Source: Powellomyces hirtus
Taxonomy: Eukaryota > Chytridiomycota > Chytridiomycetes > Spizellomycetales > Powellomycetaceae
NCBI GenBank assembly: GCA_025526995.1
Contig: JAHLKG010000023.1
Span: 310,001 to 374,000, forward strand
Direction: 5' to 3'
DNA: 64,000 nt
Notes under the pieces: generated by a model
The model's database searches: none
What the model was told of the DNA's origin: nothing
The model's input: only the letters and a program-made list of their open reading frames with translations
Position numbers and translations under genes: made by a program
In this document: one piece after another, positions 23,035 to 35,014 of the stretch
Layout: each line of letters starts with the position of its first letter
Numbering within the stretch: the first letter of the stretch is position 1

Positions 23035-23619
23035 TCATGATGCCTTCCACACCAAAACCCCCTAAAAGTATGCCCAGTTAGAGCAGGCTTGTGAGACATG
23101 TTGAAAACTTCAATTCACCACCCTTACCAGATTTCCCCCAAAATACATATACAACAAGTTTCGCATTTCGTGCGTCACTTCAAATCCATAACCTTCTCCA
23201 ACGACAGCATGCCATGAATTCCCACATCGCTTGTCCATCAGCTCCTTGATGTTCTGCGCGGCGGCCTGAGAGAGAGGATTGATCCCAACTTAGGCACTCA
23301 ATGTGACTCAGTAATGCCGGCATGCCTTGTATCATTCGCAAGCGCACCTCAAAATTCCCCGGGTGCTTTTCCACTGCTGTTACCACCATGTCGACGGCCT
23401 CAACTCTAAGTTCCTCTGCCATATCACAGATCTAAAATGCCACAATGGTAAGCGATGGGCTTCAGTAGATAGGCAATTATGGCAGTCAGGTGTGACCCCC
23501 ACCTTCACCAAGGGATAATTGAAATTCCGCTTTGCATCTTTTTCGTCTGTTCCGGGAGCTGCAGCAACCGCGCCTTTGTCGGCAGCGGCGAGATTTGCGG
23601 TGCTGCCGAGATCGGCCAT
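23035..23619 (-). CDS. DNAL4: Axonemal dynein light chain 4 (DNAL4-like, LC8 family)
   Basis: Four exons on the minus strand encode about 105-110 residues, the usual DNAL4 size. Exon 1 from ATG 23619 gives an Ala-rich start and FNYPLVK. Exon 2 gives ICDMAEELRVEAVDMVV. Exon 3 gives IKELMDKRCGNSWHAVVGEG, then GYGFEVTHEMRNLLYMYFGG. Exon 4 supplies only GVLVWKAS before the TGA at 23035-23037. The WHAVVGEGYGFEVTHE region and the VWK ending match DNAL4 rather than cytoplasmic LC8 (DYNLL), which ends differently. DNAL4 belongs to outer-arm ciliary dynein, so its presence suggests the organism builds motile flagella, for example on zoospores. Confidence 0.88.
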
Positions 23620-23908
23620 CTGAGAGCGGGGTTTTGATCTTGCTGATATTGGGGGTTGGGGCGGAGAGTTTTTCTTATTGCTGGTGCTTCACAATCCAGG
23701 AGTAATGAGATTATTTTTGACAGGCTCCGATTTTATCCCTCCAGACGCGTCGCGCACCAAGTTCGTGTTGCGTTGTCAGCAGCAGGGCAACCACCAACTT
23801 CTCAAACCCGTTACGTAGACTGACATTCGTCTCAGGATAGACTGCGGAGGGAGCACATAGATACTACTTGAACAGGCAGGACCAAGTCAAGCGATAGAAG
23901 TAGGGCGT

Positions 23909-26204
23909 TTGAAAAAAAAGTCAGAAATGAGCACAGGTCACCTTCCCGGGAATGGACCGCCGAATGTCCAACCACGAAGCAGTTCTCTTGTCGAATTGGA
24001 CGCACTATCAGAGGCTCCAGAAGGAGGTGTTGGCACCGACAAACAGTACCAAGTAGGCGAAGATCTGCTCTTTGCCTACATCAGCCTGGTATGGCTGCTT
24101 GCCCAGCGTGAACAAGAGGAGCTTGAAATTGCACTGACAGGAAAGCGGCGAGACTGCGAGTCTCCGGACAAAGAGGTTACCCATTTGAGTCCCAGCTCTT
24201 CCCTGACGAGTCTGACGGAGGAGGAGCAGATTGAAGAAGAGGTGGAGGAACCAGAAAAGCCGTTTTGGGGCAAGATGAAGAGCTTCATTGTCGGAGATGC
24301 GGAGGCTGAGGGCCGACCACCAGCTCTTTCGTCATATCACTTTTGGAAACAGGAGCTGGTGCATGGGCTTTCCACCGCAAACGGCTTGAAAGAAAAGGGT
24401 ATGGCCATCTGGAAGCTTGAATGATGGGATGCTTGCATATGTACGCAGTGTTCACATATAATTACCCTTGCAGAGCAAGATCTCGTCATAGATACGGCAG
24501 AACATGGAGTCACAATCGAATCTATGAAAAAAAGTCTTGCAAGCACCTTCCGCAATGCAGTGGAACAGGCGGCTGTGACGGTAGCAGAAACAACGGGATT
24601 CACTCAGGATCAGCCTGCGTCAACTGTGGCGCCGACCAGGACATCTGACACGCTCATTCTTGTTCTGTCTAACCTGATATTCTCATCGTTGCAAGAGTCC
24701 ATGTCCCGCTACAAGGAATTGAGCTACGATGCCCGCCTCCGTGTTTTATTGTACAAACTTGCCGGTTGCATGTACAGCGAAGTAGTTGTACAGGACCCGA
24801 AGCCACCGGCAGATGGGGAAAGCGATGTCGACAAAGGCAAAAGCGAAGAAGACCTGGCGGACATGGAGAAGGCCCGCGCGTTGATGGTTCAAGAAGTAGA
24901 ACACAACGTTGCCCAGCTGCTCTGGGAGCAAGCTCAGACAGGTCGGACCAATGATCCAACCGCTACTGTGGAACGCACGGAAGAGGCCGCGGATAAGTGG
25001 AAACGATGGGCTGGAGTAGGGCTGGCTACCGTTGGTGGTGGTGTTGTCATCGGTCTGACTGGCGGTAGGCGTGGGGCAGCTTTGGCAGGGTATCGCTTGC
25101 ATTGGGCAAAACCCAACTCAGCACTCCATTTCTATGTAGGCTTAGCGGCACCTCTAATCGGTGCGGGACTTGGCAGCGTCTTGACTGGAATCGGGTTGGG
25201 TGCACAAGTTGGACTAGTTGCAACGTTGGGCACGACAGCTGGAGTTGCAATGGTTGGCACCTTCTTTGGTGTTGCAGGTGGTGGATTGACTGGTAGGTTT
25301 GTTCCGGTAAAGAATAACCACGTAATTCGCGTGTGTTCTGACTGTTGCGTTTGTAGCATACCGATTCAATAGACGGCTCACCACTCTGAGTGTGTTCGAG
25401 TTTCGATCTCTGACACCTCCACCGTCCGTCACTTCCTCCACTGCAACTTCACAATCCCTGCATCTCATCATACCCATTTCGGGATGGCTGCTTACAGAGA
25501 ATGACATTACAGATCCATGGAGCATCCTTCCCGCATACACACCGTTTGCGGAGATAACCGCTTTGGCGTTCGACCCACATCACCTTTTGGCACTCGGGAC
25601 AGCATTCCAGGAATTTATGACGTCCTCGGCCGTGACTTACGGCACAACCGCTGTACTCAAACAGACAGTCCTGGCAGGCCTTGTTTCAGCCTTGGTATGG
25701 CCTGTTGGGCTGTTGCAAATTGGGTATCTTGTCGACAACCCATGGACTATCGGCCTTGACCGCGCCAAAAAAGCTGGTGTGGTACTTGCGAACGACGTGC
25801 TCGCCAAACACATTCAAGGACGCAGGCCCGTTACCCTAATCGGCTGGTCCCTCGGTGCGCGCGTCATCTACTACTGCCTTCTTCACCTCGCGAAACTCGG
25901 CGTGTACGGAGCCATAGACCATGCCTTCCTGCTCGGTACCCCGGTTGGAATTGCACGGCGCGACTGGTGCGCGGCGCGGTCGGTCGTGGCTGGCCGACTG
26001 GTGAATGTCTACTCCACCCAGGATTGGCTCCTGGGCTACCTCTTCCGCGCTACGGAAGTCAGTGGAGTGGCGGGTCTGAGCCCAGTTTCGGGCATTCATG
26101 GTCTTGAGAATGTGGATGTTTCCTCCGTCGTCAAGGGGCATTTGAAGTATAAAGATGCTCTGGGAGAAATCTTGGATTTAGTGGGATTTGAACGGCGATC
26201 GTGA
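23909..26204 (+). CDS. DUF726 / TMCO4-like alpha/beta-hydrolase membrane protein
   Basis: Three exons (23909-24398, 24474-25292, 25357-26204) splice in frame to 718 residues. The N-terminal half is charged and acidic with helical stretches. The middle holds a Gly/Ala-rich membrane region (GVGLATVGGGVVIGLTGG; VGLAAPLIGAGLGSVLTG; GVAMVGTFFGVAGGGLTG), typical of DUF726. The C-terminal half is an alpha/beta-hydrolase-like domain with the nucleophile elbow GWSLGAR (GxSxG) and a likely catalytic-region motif LLGTPVG. Human TMCO4 and yeast YFL034W belong to this family, whose substrate is not known. ATG 23927 (MSTGHLPG) is an alternative start only six codons downstream. Confidence 0.88.
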
Positions 26205-26480
26205 AGAATAGACATCCTTCATGTAGAGTCCGTAGCCGTATCTGAAGCTTGTCCGAGGCGAGGAAAGCAATGTATTTAGCCCTTCCATCGACTATGTATA
26301 GGTAGGTAAACTGAGATTTGATTTACAAACAACGGACAGAATACACCAATGTACACGTGCCGGGGCGGCACTACTATTTACATATTATTTACGATAATTC
26401 TCACGCACACCGTGGCGGTAAGGGGGGAGGGGAGGCACGAGGGGGGCTTCCATACGAAACAACAAGCTAGGCTAAGTACA
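26205..26480. other. Short convergent intergenic region
   Basis: 276 bases between two gene ends, holding the 3' UTRs of both. No other feature seen. Confidence 0.5.
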
Positions 26481-29400
26481 CTACGCGATGTCCACAATTT
26501 CAATAGGCAAGAGTTCTCTCACAACGCTCGCAGACGAGACGAGGGCACTCCGAGCTGCATCCGACCAATCAAAAGTCTGTAGCAAAAACTGGCTATCGTT
26601 GGGAGTCGGTTGGCCTGCAGCGAAAGCGGCGGCGTTGGGTGCGCCTCCCGTCAGCGCCGCTAGATCGATAGCTACTCGCTTGCCGACAAAACTCTGCGTG
26701 ATCCATGTAATGTCTTGTCCGCTGTTGCTGGTGAGCTTTACGTTCGCGCCTGCGATGCTTCCGCCTAGCAACAGCTGAGGCAGGCCCGTGATGCCGCCCA
26801 GCAAATTGAGATCGATTCCAGCTTTAATCTCGTTCTGGCCCTTTTTCAGAGATGCTTGGGCTACCTCGATCGTGGCAGCTTTCGAGTTCCCAAGCATTCC
26901 GTCCAATGACAATGTCCCAATCTCAAGCGTTAGAGGCATTGTGCTCTCGAATGCAAACGTGGCAGAGGGCGGGATGAGGTCCAACTTTGGGGTCGGGAGT
27001 CCACCGCGTTGCAAAAGCAAAGGTGCCTTGACGCCAGAGAAAAGCGTGAGGGGAGAGTTGGGCTGTCCGAAGGTAACCTCTGTGATGTCAACCGTTACGC
27101 CGGGTCCGAGGAACTTCTCGACGAGGGTGGGGTACACATTTGGGTTTACTGCAAACAGAAGATTGACGTCGAGGTTTCCTGCGGCGGTGGGGGCGAGCTG
27201 GATCTTTGATACAGCAAGATCGCCAAAGTTGATGCCCGTCATGCCGATCTTGGCGTTGAGGTTCCCGATGTCGATGGTAAGTGGTACGGCAGCCGAAGGT
27301 GGTACGGCAATTTGACCTTGAACGCCTGTTGGAACTACAACAAACGATGCTGCGGCGTTGAGAGGCAAAGCGCCCGGGTCGGCCGCTGGAGCGGTAGTGT
27401 TCCCGGCTGTTGCGAGGTTTGCGATTTGGGCCAATGGCATGAGGAAAGCGACTTGACTCAGAAGTGGGTTCGCCGCGGCGCCTTCGCCACCGAATACAAG
27501 TCCTGATACTTTAACGTTGCCGCTTATCGCAGCTTGCGTCTTGTTTGCAGAGAGCAAGCTTGCAACCAAGGGATTCACAAGAGCGGCGACTTTGTCCTGT
27601 GCAGCGGACCCGCTTTCGAGCTGGATGTCGGTTGACGTGCTGAGACTGCCCGCCTTGTCCAAAGTTGTTTTACCGATCCCCACGGCTGAAACGCGTGTGT
27701 CGTCCAGAGAAATGTCAACGCCCGCAAAACCGATGTTTGCGGACAGAGGCAGCGGTTGCGCAAAGTTTGCTGCGAGTGAGGCAGCAAAACCAGTGGCCGT
27801 AGTCGCAATTTTGGGGTCAACAAGAGTCGGGAGCGCAATGCCTGCTCCAGCTCCCCCAGCTGCACCACCGGCGGACGACAGCACGGAGGCAATCAGTGAG
27901 GCCGGGACGGGCATCGAGAAGTTGATACCACTCAAGATATCGAATGTCTTTTCCGGGGAGGCCCCAAAGAAGATCTGGTTGGCGCCTACTGCAAATTCAC
28001 GAGGTGCTCCGCCAGCGAGGATGGGGTTGACGATATTCCCAACAAGTGTCGGCACCGCGGGATCCATGGGCAACATCGCAAGATAAATTGGTACAACTAC
28101 ATTATTGCCATCGCCTACTCGAATACCCTGAGTCGAAAACTTGGCCAGGTTCGTTTGATCGAGGAGAACTCCCGCCGATGCAAATCCCAGGTCGATTTTG
28201 ATGGGGAAGGCGGTTGCACCCAACCCGGCGGTGACGGTTGCCGACACTCCATCTGCCGTGGTTGCGAAATCGGTGTTGACGAGTAAGATGGCTGGGATGG
28301 CTGAGGGTCCAGGAGCCGTGGTATTTCCTGCGGCGCCGCCTGCTGCGACGGCGCCGGCAGGGATTGGAATGGCTTGATCAACCGTTTTGAGGAAATCAAA
28401 CGCGCCTGCCTCGCTATCTCCAAACAAGATGTTGCTAACGCGCACCGCTGATGGTTGGGATTGCAGGACGCTATTGAAGAGTGTGGCTGCGCCTTGAGAT
28501 GCTGCTTGGCCGTTTTCGAGCGCTGCGTTCAGCTGCAGGCTTGATAGAGCTGAGCCTGTGCCAAGGGTTAAGTTGGACAAACTGACTTGGGCAAGCTTGG
28601 CGCCATCCTTTCATCAGAAAAAGGGTATTAGCATTGCCCCTCGACTGCCCCGCCACATTATAGGCAACTCACCGGTGAGCTTAAACCGACTGAAATGAAT
28701 CCCATCCTGAAAGACAGAGGTGAGCTATTGACCACTGTTGCCTGTGCTCCAAGTCGTATTCCAGTGTCCGTAGTAGCAAAGTCCGCTCCTTCAATCTTTC
28801 CCAAAGCAATCGGAATTGCTGCTGCAGATGCAGCGCCACCTGCGTTGCCTGCAGATAACAGGCCGGCGAGGGGCAGAGCCAAGGGGATGCTGATCTGTGA
28901 GAAAGTAGTGACCGCATTCTGCGCATCCGGACCGAACGTCAAAGCCCCTACACCGATGTTGGCCACTCCACCATTCTGTGCTGTGGTGAAAATGCTGCTA
29001 ATTTCCGCTGCCAACGCGGCGTCCCGTCCAAGAACCATGTTGACAGATGGCGCGAGCTCAGTCTGTCCAGTGCCCAGAGCTAGGTTCGATATCGACACGG
29101 CAGCAAGTTTGGATTGTGCGAGAGCAATGTCGGTGGATACGAAGCCGATGTTGACAGAGACGGGAATTGGGTTGGTGAGCCCGGCGTTTATATCGAGGTT
29201 AAACCCATCAGCCGTGGACGCCAAGTCCGCTTTCCGCAGGACGGGCGCGAACGAGGACAGGGTGAGGTTGCCGAAAGCCGGGAACAACTTGGTGATGTCT
29301 GAAGATCGGGTTGTGGTGTTCGACGTTTGCTGCCCGCCGAGGATCTGATCAACCGGGATCGGAGCATTGATGGCGCTGAAGAGGTTGATGCTGGATGCCT

Positions 29401-32400
29401 CGCTCACACCAAACGTGATGCCCGTGACACTGAGCCCAAGTTGCGAGAACTGGCCGGCAACTACGCTATCGACCAACTGCTTCACGCTTCCCGGAAGTGC
29501 TGCGTCAGTCCCGAATTGGTTTGCCAACACCGCGTTGATGTTGTTTTGGCCTGATGCGAGACCCAATCCTGAAAGCTTTGAACTGATGAACTGGTTATTA
29601 TTGATGGAAGTGCTGAAAGCAATGAATGGAATTGAGAGTGATATGGGCAAGGTGTTTGTGAGGGAAACTGCTGGTGCGATGTCGATTCCGTTCGCAACCG
29701 CTGTAATGTTCACCAACTGAATTTGAGGATTGATGTCGTTGAGAGACAGCGAAGCGTTTGGGAACAGCGTCGCAAGGCTCAATCCTGAAGGAGCCGCACT
29801 GCCGCCTCCTGCGAGAAAGTTCAGCGGCACTTTGATGTTGATACCGCTCAAGGCCGAGACACTCTCGGCTTCATTGGGTCCGAATCTCAGTCCACCGACG
29901 CTAATGGATTCGACTGCTCTGCCAGCGGACACATCATCGAATAGCTGCTTAATGTTGGCGGGAAGTGCAGCGTCTGTACCGAACGTGTTGGCCAAGGAAA
30001 GATCCAGCGCGTTTTGACCACTCGTGATCTGGAGACCGGAAAGCGCTGCGCTTGTCAACTGAGTGTCACCCACAGATACAGTCAGGCCTATGAAGGGCAT
30101 GGATGCCGAGACTGGAAGAGGATTGTTCACGTTCACGGATGGCGCGATGATCAGACCCTTCTCCGCCGCAGCGACATTGAGCGCCCGGATTTGGGGTTTC
30201 AGAGTATCCAGTGAGATCACCGCGCCCGGAAACAGCGTAGCGAGGTTCAAGCCGCTTGTAGCGTTGCCACCCGCAGTGAGGAGTGTGTCAAGTGGAATAG
30301 GGACCGCAACGCTGCTCAGAGCACCTACACTCTGTTCCGCACTGAGACCGAACCTAATTCCAGTGACGCTGATACCGAGTGCAGAAAGTTGACCAGCAGA
30401 AACTTTGTCAAACAGTTGCTTCACGCTCTCCGGCAAGGTTGGATCCGACCCGAACGTGTTTGCCAATAAGGCGTTGATCGCGTTGGGCCCCGGGACCAAG
30501 GTAAGGCCTTGAAGCGTCGAGCTCATCAATGTTGCGTTGTTGACTGTGACTGTGACAGCGACAAATGGGACAGACAATGAAACCGGGAGCGGGTTGGACA
30601 GGCTGACTGAAGGAGCGACGGAGATCCCATTATTTTGCGTTGAGACGTTTACGGACTGAATCTGGGGGTTGATGTCGTTGAGAGCCGCGTTTGGGAACAG
30701 TTTCGTTAGGTCAAGACCGCCTGTACTGGTTCCACTGCCTCCCGCAAGAAGACTCGCTGGGATTGAAATTTTCAAGGAGCTGAACGTTCCGATTGCTTTG
30801 GCTTCATCTACTCCAAATTTGAGTCCAGAAACGGCGATCTTTGCGTTCGCCAGGTTTCCACCCAACACGGTCTGGGCGAGACTAGCTGCACTTTGCTCAG
30901 CTTGCTGCCCGGTGGCGAACTTGGTCCCGAGAACGAGCTTGAGGTCGTTTGCGCCCGGTTGAAAAGCCACGCCTCCGACCGAAACGCTGACAATGCGATT
31001 GTCTTCGTTCAGGATGTCGAAGCCAAGGAAAGGTGCTGATACAGTCACGGGCAAGGAAACGTTGACATTCGCTCCCGCGGCCACCGCTATGCCCTCTGCT
31101 GTCGCATCGATTTTGGCCGATGAGAGCGAGGGATTAGTGAATGCACCCGAGATGTCTCCGGTACCGTATATTCCACCAGCACCAGAGACGCCCGATTGGC
31201 TCAATGATTGCAACAAGGCGACGGGGATTGTTGCGTTCATGGCCTTAAACAATGTGAATGCTTCGGCCCTCGATGCACCGAATTCAAATCCTTGGAAGAT
31301 TAGCTTGCTTGCCGATGGATCCGGTGTTGCATTCTTGAGCTGATTGGCGATGCTGGTGAGCTTGTCGCCAACAGCAGGGTCAGTCGCGATGGTTCCGTCT
31401 GCCGACAATGAGAGAGCTTGAGGGCCCTGCGATTCAGCCAGGTCAGGTCTCTAGCAGAGGTAGTTCCCAAAGAGGTGTGCAACACTTACCTGTGACAAGC
31501 CAATGCCATTAACGTTCAACCCAACCAAATCTCTGTCGTCAACTCCCATTCGAATTGCGACATACGGCACTTGAATGCTGATTGGAAGGGATTGGGAGAA
31601 TCGGGCTTTCACACCGGCGTTGAACCCAGTCTCTGACAAGGCGAACGATGCATTGTTCAAAATGAAATCCTTGATAAGGCTGCCCGTAGATGCCGGGGCC
31701 GGTGTGACGCCAGTGGCGGGCTTGGAGTCGCCGTACAGTAGTGCGCCGTCCAGGGGAATTGGTATGCTCACAATGCTGGCCAGGTTGTTCAGACCAGTTT
31801 GCTGCTGTCCCCCAATCTTTATCTGACCCAGTTGCAGCACCGCCACGTCCTTTGCAAGGACTTTGTTCGTGAGTTGCGACACAGCAACTTGCGCTTCTGC
31901 TGAGGATGCAAAGACCAGCTGAATTGGTAAGTTCAGATTTTGCTCTTGGGTTCCCTTGATTTCGATAGCTGGAAGCTGGAACGAGACGAGCTGGGTGGCA
32001 GAGTTGGCAGAGATGGATCCGGTGATGGCAGCCACCTTGATCTGTGCATCAAATGGTGACTTGATTGTGACGGACGGGTTGATGAGGATGGTGCTGTTCG
32101 GCTGTATGGCGAAGTCAAAAATTTATGCGACATCTCAGAACCCTCGACAATATTTAGCTACCTGAAGCTGCACGTCGATTCCCTTGATATTGAGGATGTT
32201 CATAAGCGCAGAAGAGGAAGGGGCAGAGGGCCTAACAAAAGAAAAGATATCATAGATGAGTCTCTTGCGACTGTACCATTGTGTCATCATGAGTGGACAC
32301 ATACTCGCTAGGTTGAGCACCGGAAGCCCCGGAGACAGCTGCGAGCTGCTTCTGCACTGCTCCTAGATCCGCATTGATATTAACGGCGGACAACACGGTG

Positions 32401-33818
32401 TTCAACCATGGGATGTCTTTCCCGTCCACATTAGCGATGGTGAAGTTGCGAACTCCGACAGGGATTCCGTCGGCCGAGGCTCCACTGGCTAGCCGCTGCA
32501 CAATCTGTTTCAAACTCTCTGAGTCTGACCCAATCATTGGCAGAATATCGATCTTGATGTTGAACGTGTTTGCTGCCTTGGAGAGAGATAGTCCAGAAAC
32601 TGTGATCCTGGCAATGTCTTGCGAAGCGAGTACCGTTGAGAAAGAGACGGGACCAAGAGCCACGGTGATAGGTTGAGTTGCTGTGAAAGTGCCGCCGGCT
32701 GCGACGCTAATGACGTCTTGATTGACCTCAACTGCCAATGAGCCCAGTGCCAGCGTGGCGGATACACTGGTCGAGTTTGTCGCCTCCTGCCTCCTCGCCA
32801 AGCGCGTTGTTGCGGATATGGTGACTGAGGATGGGCTCGGCCCAGGAGTAATCCGTGCAGACACTGGAGATGTTCCATTGGCCAATCCAGGGCCGGCGAG
32901 GCCGCCGAGGAGCCTACTGGCCATTTGAGCAAACATTGCCAAATCAATTGGTTGAAAACGCTGTTTTACGGGTAAGCATGATGATCTCAATGCATCGCAA
33001 ACGACTTCTGTGATCCATACCTCCAGCGCAATATCATTGAACTTGATGCCCACGAGCGTGAACGAGGCCTTGGCCGTTATGACGAGGTTGAGAGGCAGAG
33101 ACGCATTTGACCCACTTTGTATGGCGCTTAGTATTGTGCTGATTGCGTCTTTAGCTTTGGTTGGATCCGGGAAGTTGATGGACACAGTGTCCTGTTGGAT
33201 CTGCAGATCGGACTTGCCGTCGAGGGTTAGCGCATTAGACAAAGTAAGGGACAATAAGCTTTGTCCGGAGTCTGCATCATTGACATTGAATGTCGTTGGG
33301 TCGAGGCCTCCGGAAAAGAAGGATACTGCAAGCTTTGTGTTTGATAAGGATGCTGCCACTGATACATCCACGCCGGTTTCACTAAACTTTTTGACATTCA
33401 AATCTTGTAGGGTAGGAACCTTGTCACCGCCTCCGATCTCTGCTTCTGCGAATGTTTTCTAGAAGGGGATTAGCAACTGAACATGTTGCAACAGCCTTAG
33501 TGAGTTTTAGCGCATACCTTGATGACATTGGGTACAATAACCTGATATGAAGAGCGTTAGAATGGTTATGAATAACGCTTGCCCATGCAAAAGGAAGACA
33601 CTTACAAAATATCCCACAAGCGATAGAATTGTGATAAGAATCTGCATCGCTATGAACACCCATAGTGTTACATATTGGCATTTGGTGAAGCGGTTTCCAC
33701 AGTATCGCTTGCGTCGCTCCAATGGTAGTACTTTGGAGACCCGGGCCGCAGCATTAGTCTCCCGGAATGTCGATGGTGGCCCGGTTTCGACATCCGTCCC
33801 GCGAATGGCCTGAACCAT
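26481..33818 (-). CDS. Giant Tag1-like (DUF3712) membrane protein with many LEA-like repeats
   Basis: Exons from ATG 33818 to the stop at 26481-26483 encode well over 2,000 residues. The N-terminus is a short cytosolic basic region (LERRKRYCGNRFTKCQY), then one transmembrane helix (LWVFIAMQILITILSLVGYF), so the rest should be lumenal or extracellular. The rest is an array of at least nine domains of about 190 residues. A recurring pattern is a 'LPxxVKQLxDxV' helix, a 'GISVTGIxFG' strand, a 'PIPLDxLL' segment, 'LATLFPxA', 'NGIxIAPSV' and 'NPLPVSxSxPFI'. The middle exon (28658-31408) holds about five units. This matches the fungal DUF3712/LEA-2-like family; yeast Tag1, a vacuolar protein involved in ending autophagy, is the best-known member. 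A 24-nt micro-exon lies at 33518-33541 and an in-frame 60-nt intron at about 32950-33010. Confidence 0.82.
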
Positions 33819-35014
33819 CGTTCAAAAAAATTTATACACCCGAGTCCTTATATACAGGTATTTACAAAAAGCCGACCGGAAAATGGACGGTGCCCGTCAG
33901 GTGTAGGGCTGCTCCACCGAAAAAGGAATTGAGAGGATGTGTTTTGTGGTAGTTTCGATGCGGAGGTTCGGAAAAGCTAAGATCAAAGTTGAGTAAGAGA
34001 AAATGTCCGAAGTTCTTTTTTCAGGGTCTGTTTTGGTGTACGTTGGCGAGGGAAACGGAAACGGAACGATCTTCGGACCCATTGCATATGTAAGTGTCTT
34101 TTCATTACGAGTTTCGTGTCGGAGGCAGGCACTGGACATCTGAAACGGAGTGTGGCACCAGTCAAATGCTTGGGGACCAAAGGCGGAGTTGGATGATCGC
34201 GTAGCATTAGGTAATGCATCTAGTGTCGCTGACACACCGTTTCATGTGAATTTTTCCCATTCTGTCAACATTTGGCGCAGTGTGAAGTCTCCCTGCCTAG
34301 ATGTATGCCATCCTGAAGTTAGTACCGTCCCTGTTAGTCGGTCATTTGGCGGAGTTAAGCAGGCCGTCCAACAACGACGAAGAGGAGCAGCTTTCAATCT
34401 CCAGATAGGATACTGATGGTGGCACTACGGCATCTATTATGTAGGCGGCGGGAAACTTCCCCGCCTGCCATACGCCAAGTCAAGTGCAGATGTTCTTGTG
34501 GGCTCACATTTCTGTCAAGGAATTATGTGTGGCCCGAATCTTGCGGCGTCCTGTATCGCAAAGAGTTAGCGGATCCGTCTTTTGCGCAGAGGGATCCAAA
34601 GTCTGCAGGAAACCACAACTCTTCATAAACCTACAGCCTTAACATTCAGGAGATAGGTCTAGTTTCTTTCGCTACGTCCACTTATGTGTGGCAAATTAGA
34701 AGAATCATTCGGAGGGACATCAAATTAATGCAATGGTCACAAAATATAGAGATCTTGAGGGGAAACGGATCCGTTGTCGCAAGCTCCGTCCGACTCCGTC
34801 TATGGATGAGATTTCGGCTATGGACCATCAACGCGTCGCGCGCACTTTGGCGGATTCTGCAAGTGTCACCCTGTGTCACGCAAAAGTAGAGGTTGGTCAT
34901 GTGATCTCAACCGGTCCGTCAGCGCCTGTTCAACTTGAGCCCTCACAGCTCGCCGTCGTTGAAGCCCACCCCGCCAATTTTTCGAAAAACCGTCGAAGAG
35001 CGCGAACGTCAATC
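33819..35014. promoter_or_regulatory. Divergent intergenic region between the Tag1-like and eL8 genes
   Basis: About 1.2 kb with both promoters pointing outward. No open frame has a recognisable domain. No obvious repeat or RNA gene is seen. Confidence 0.5.
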
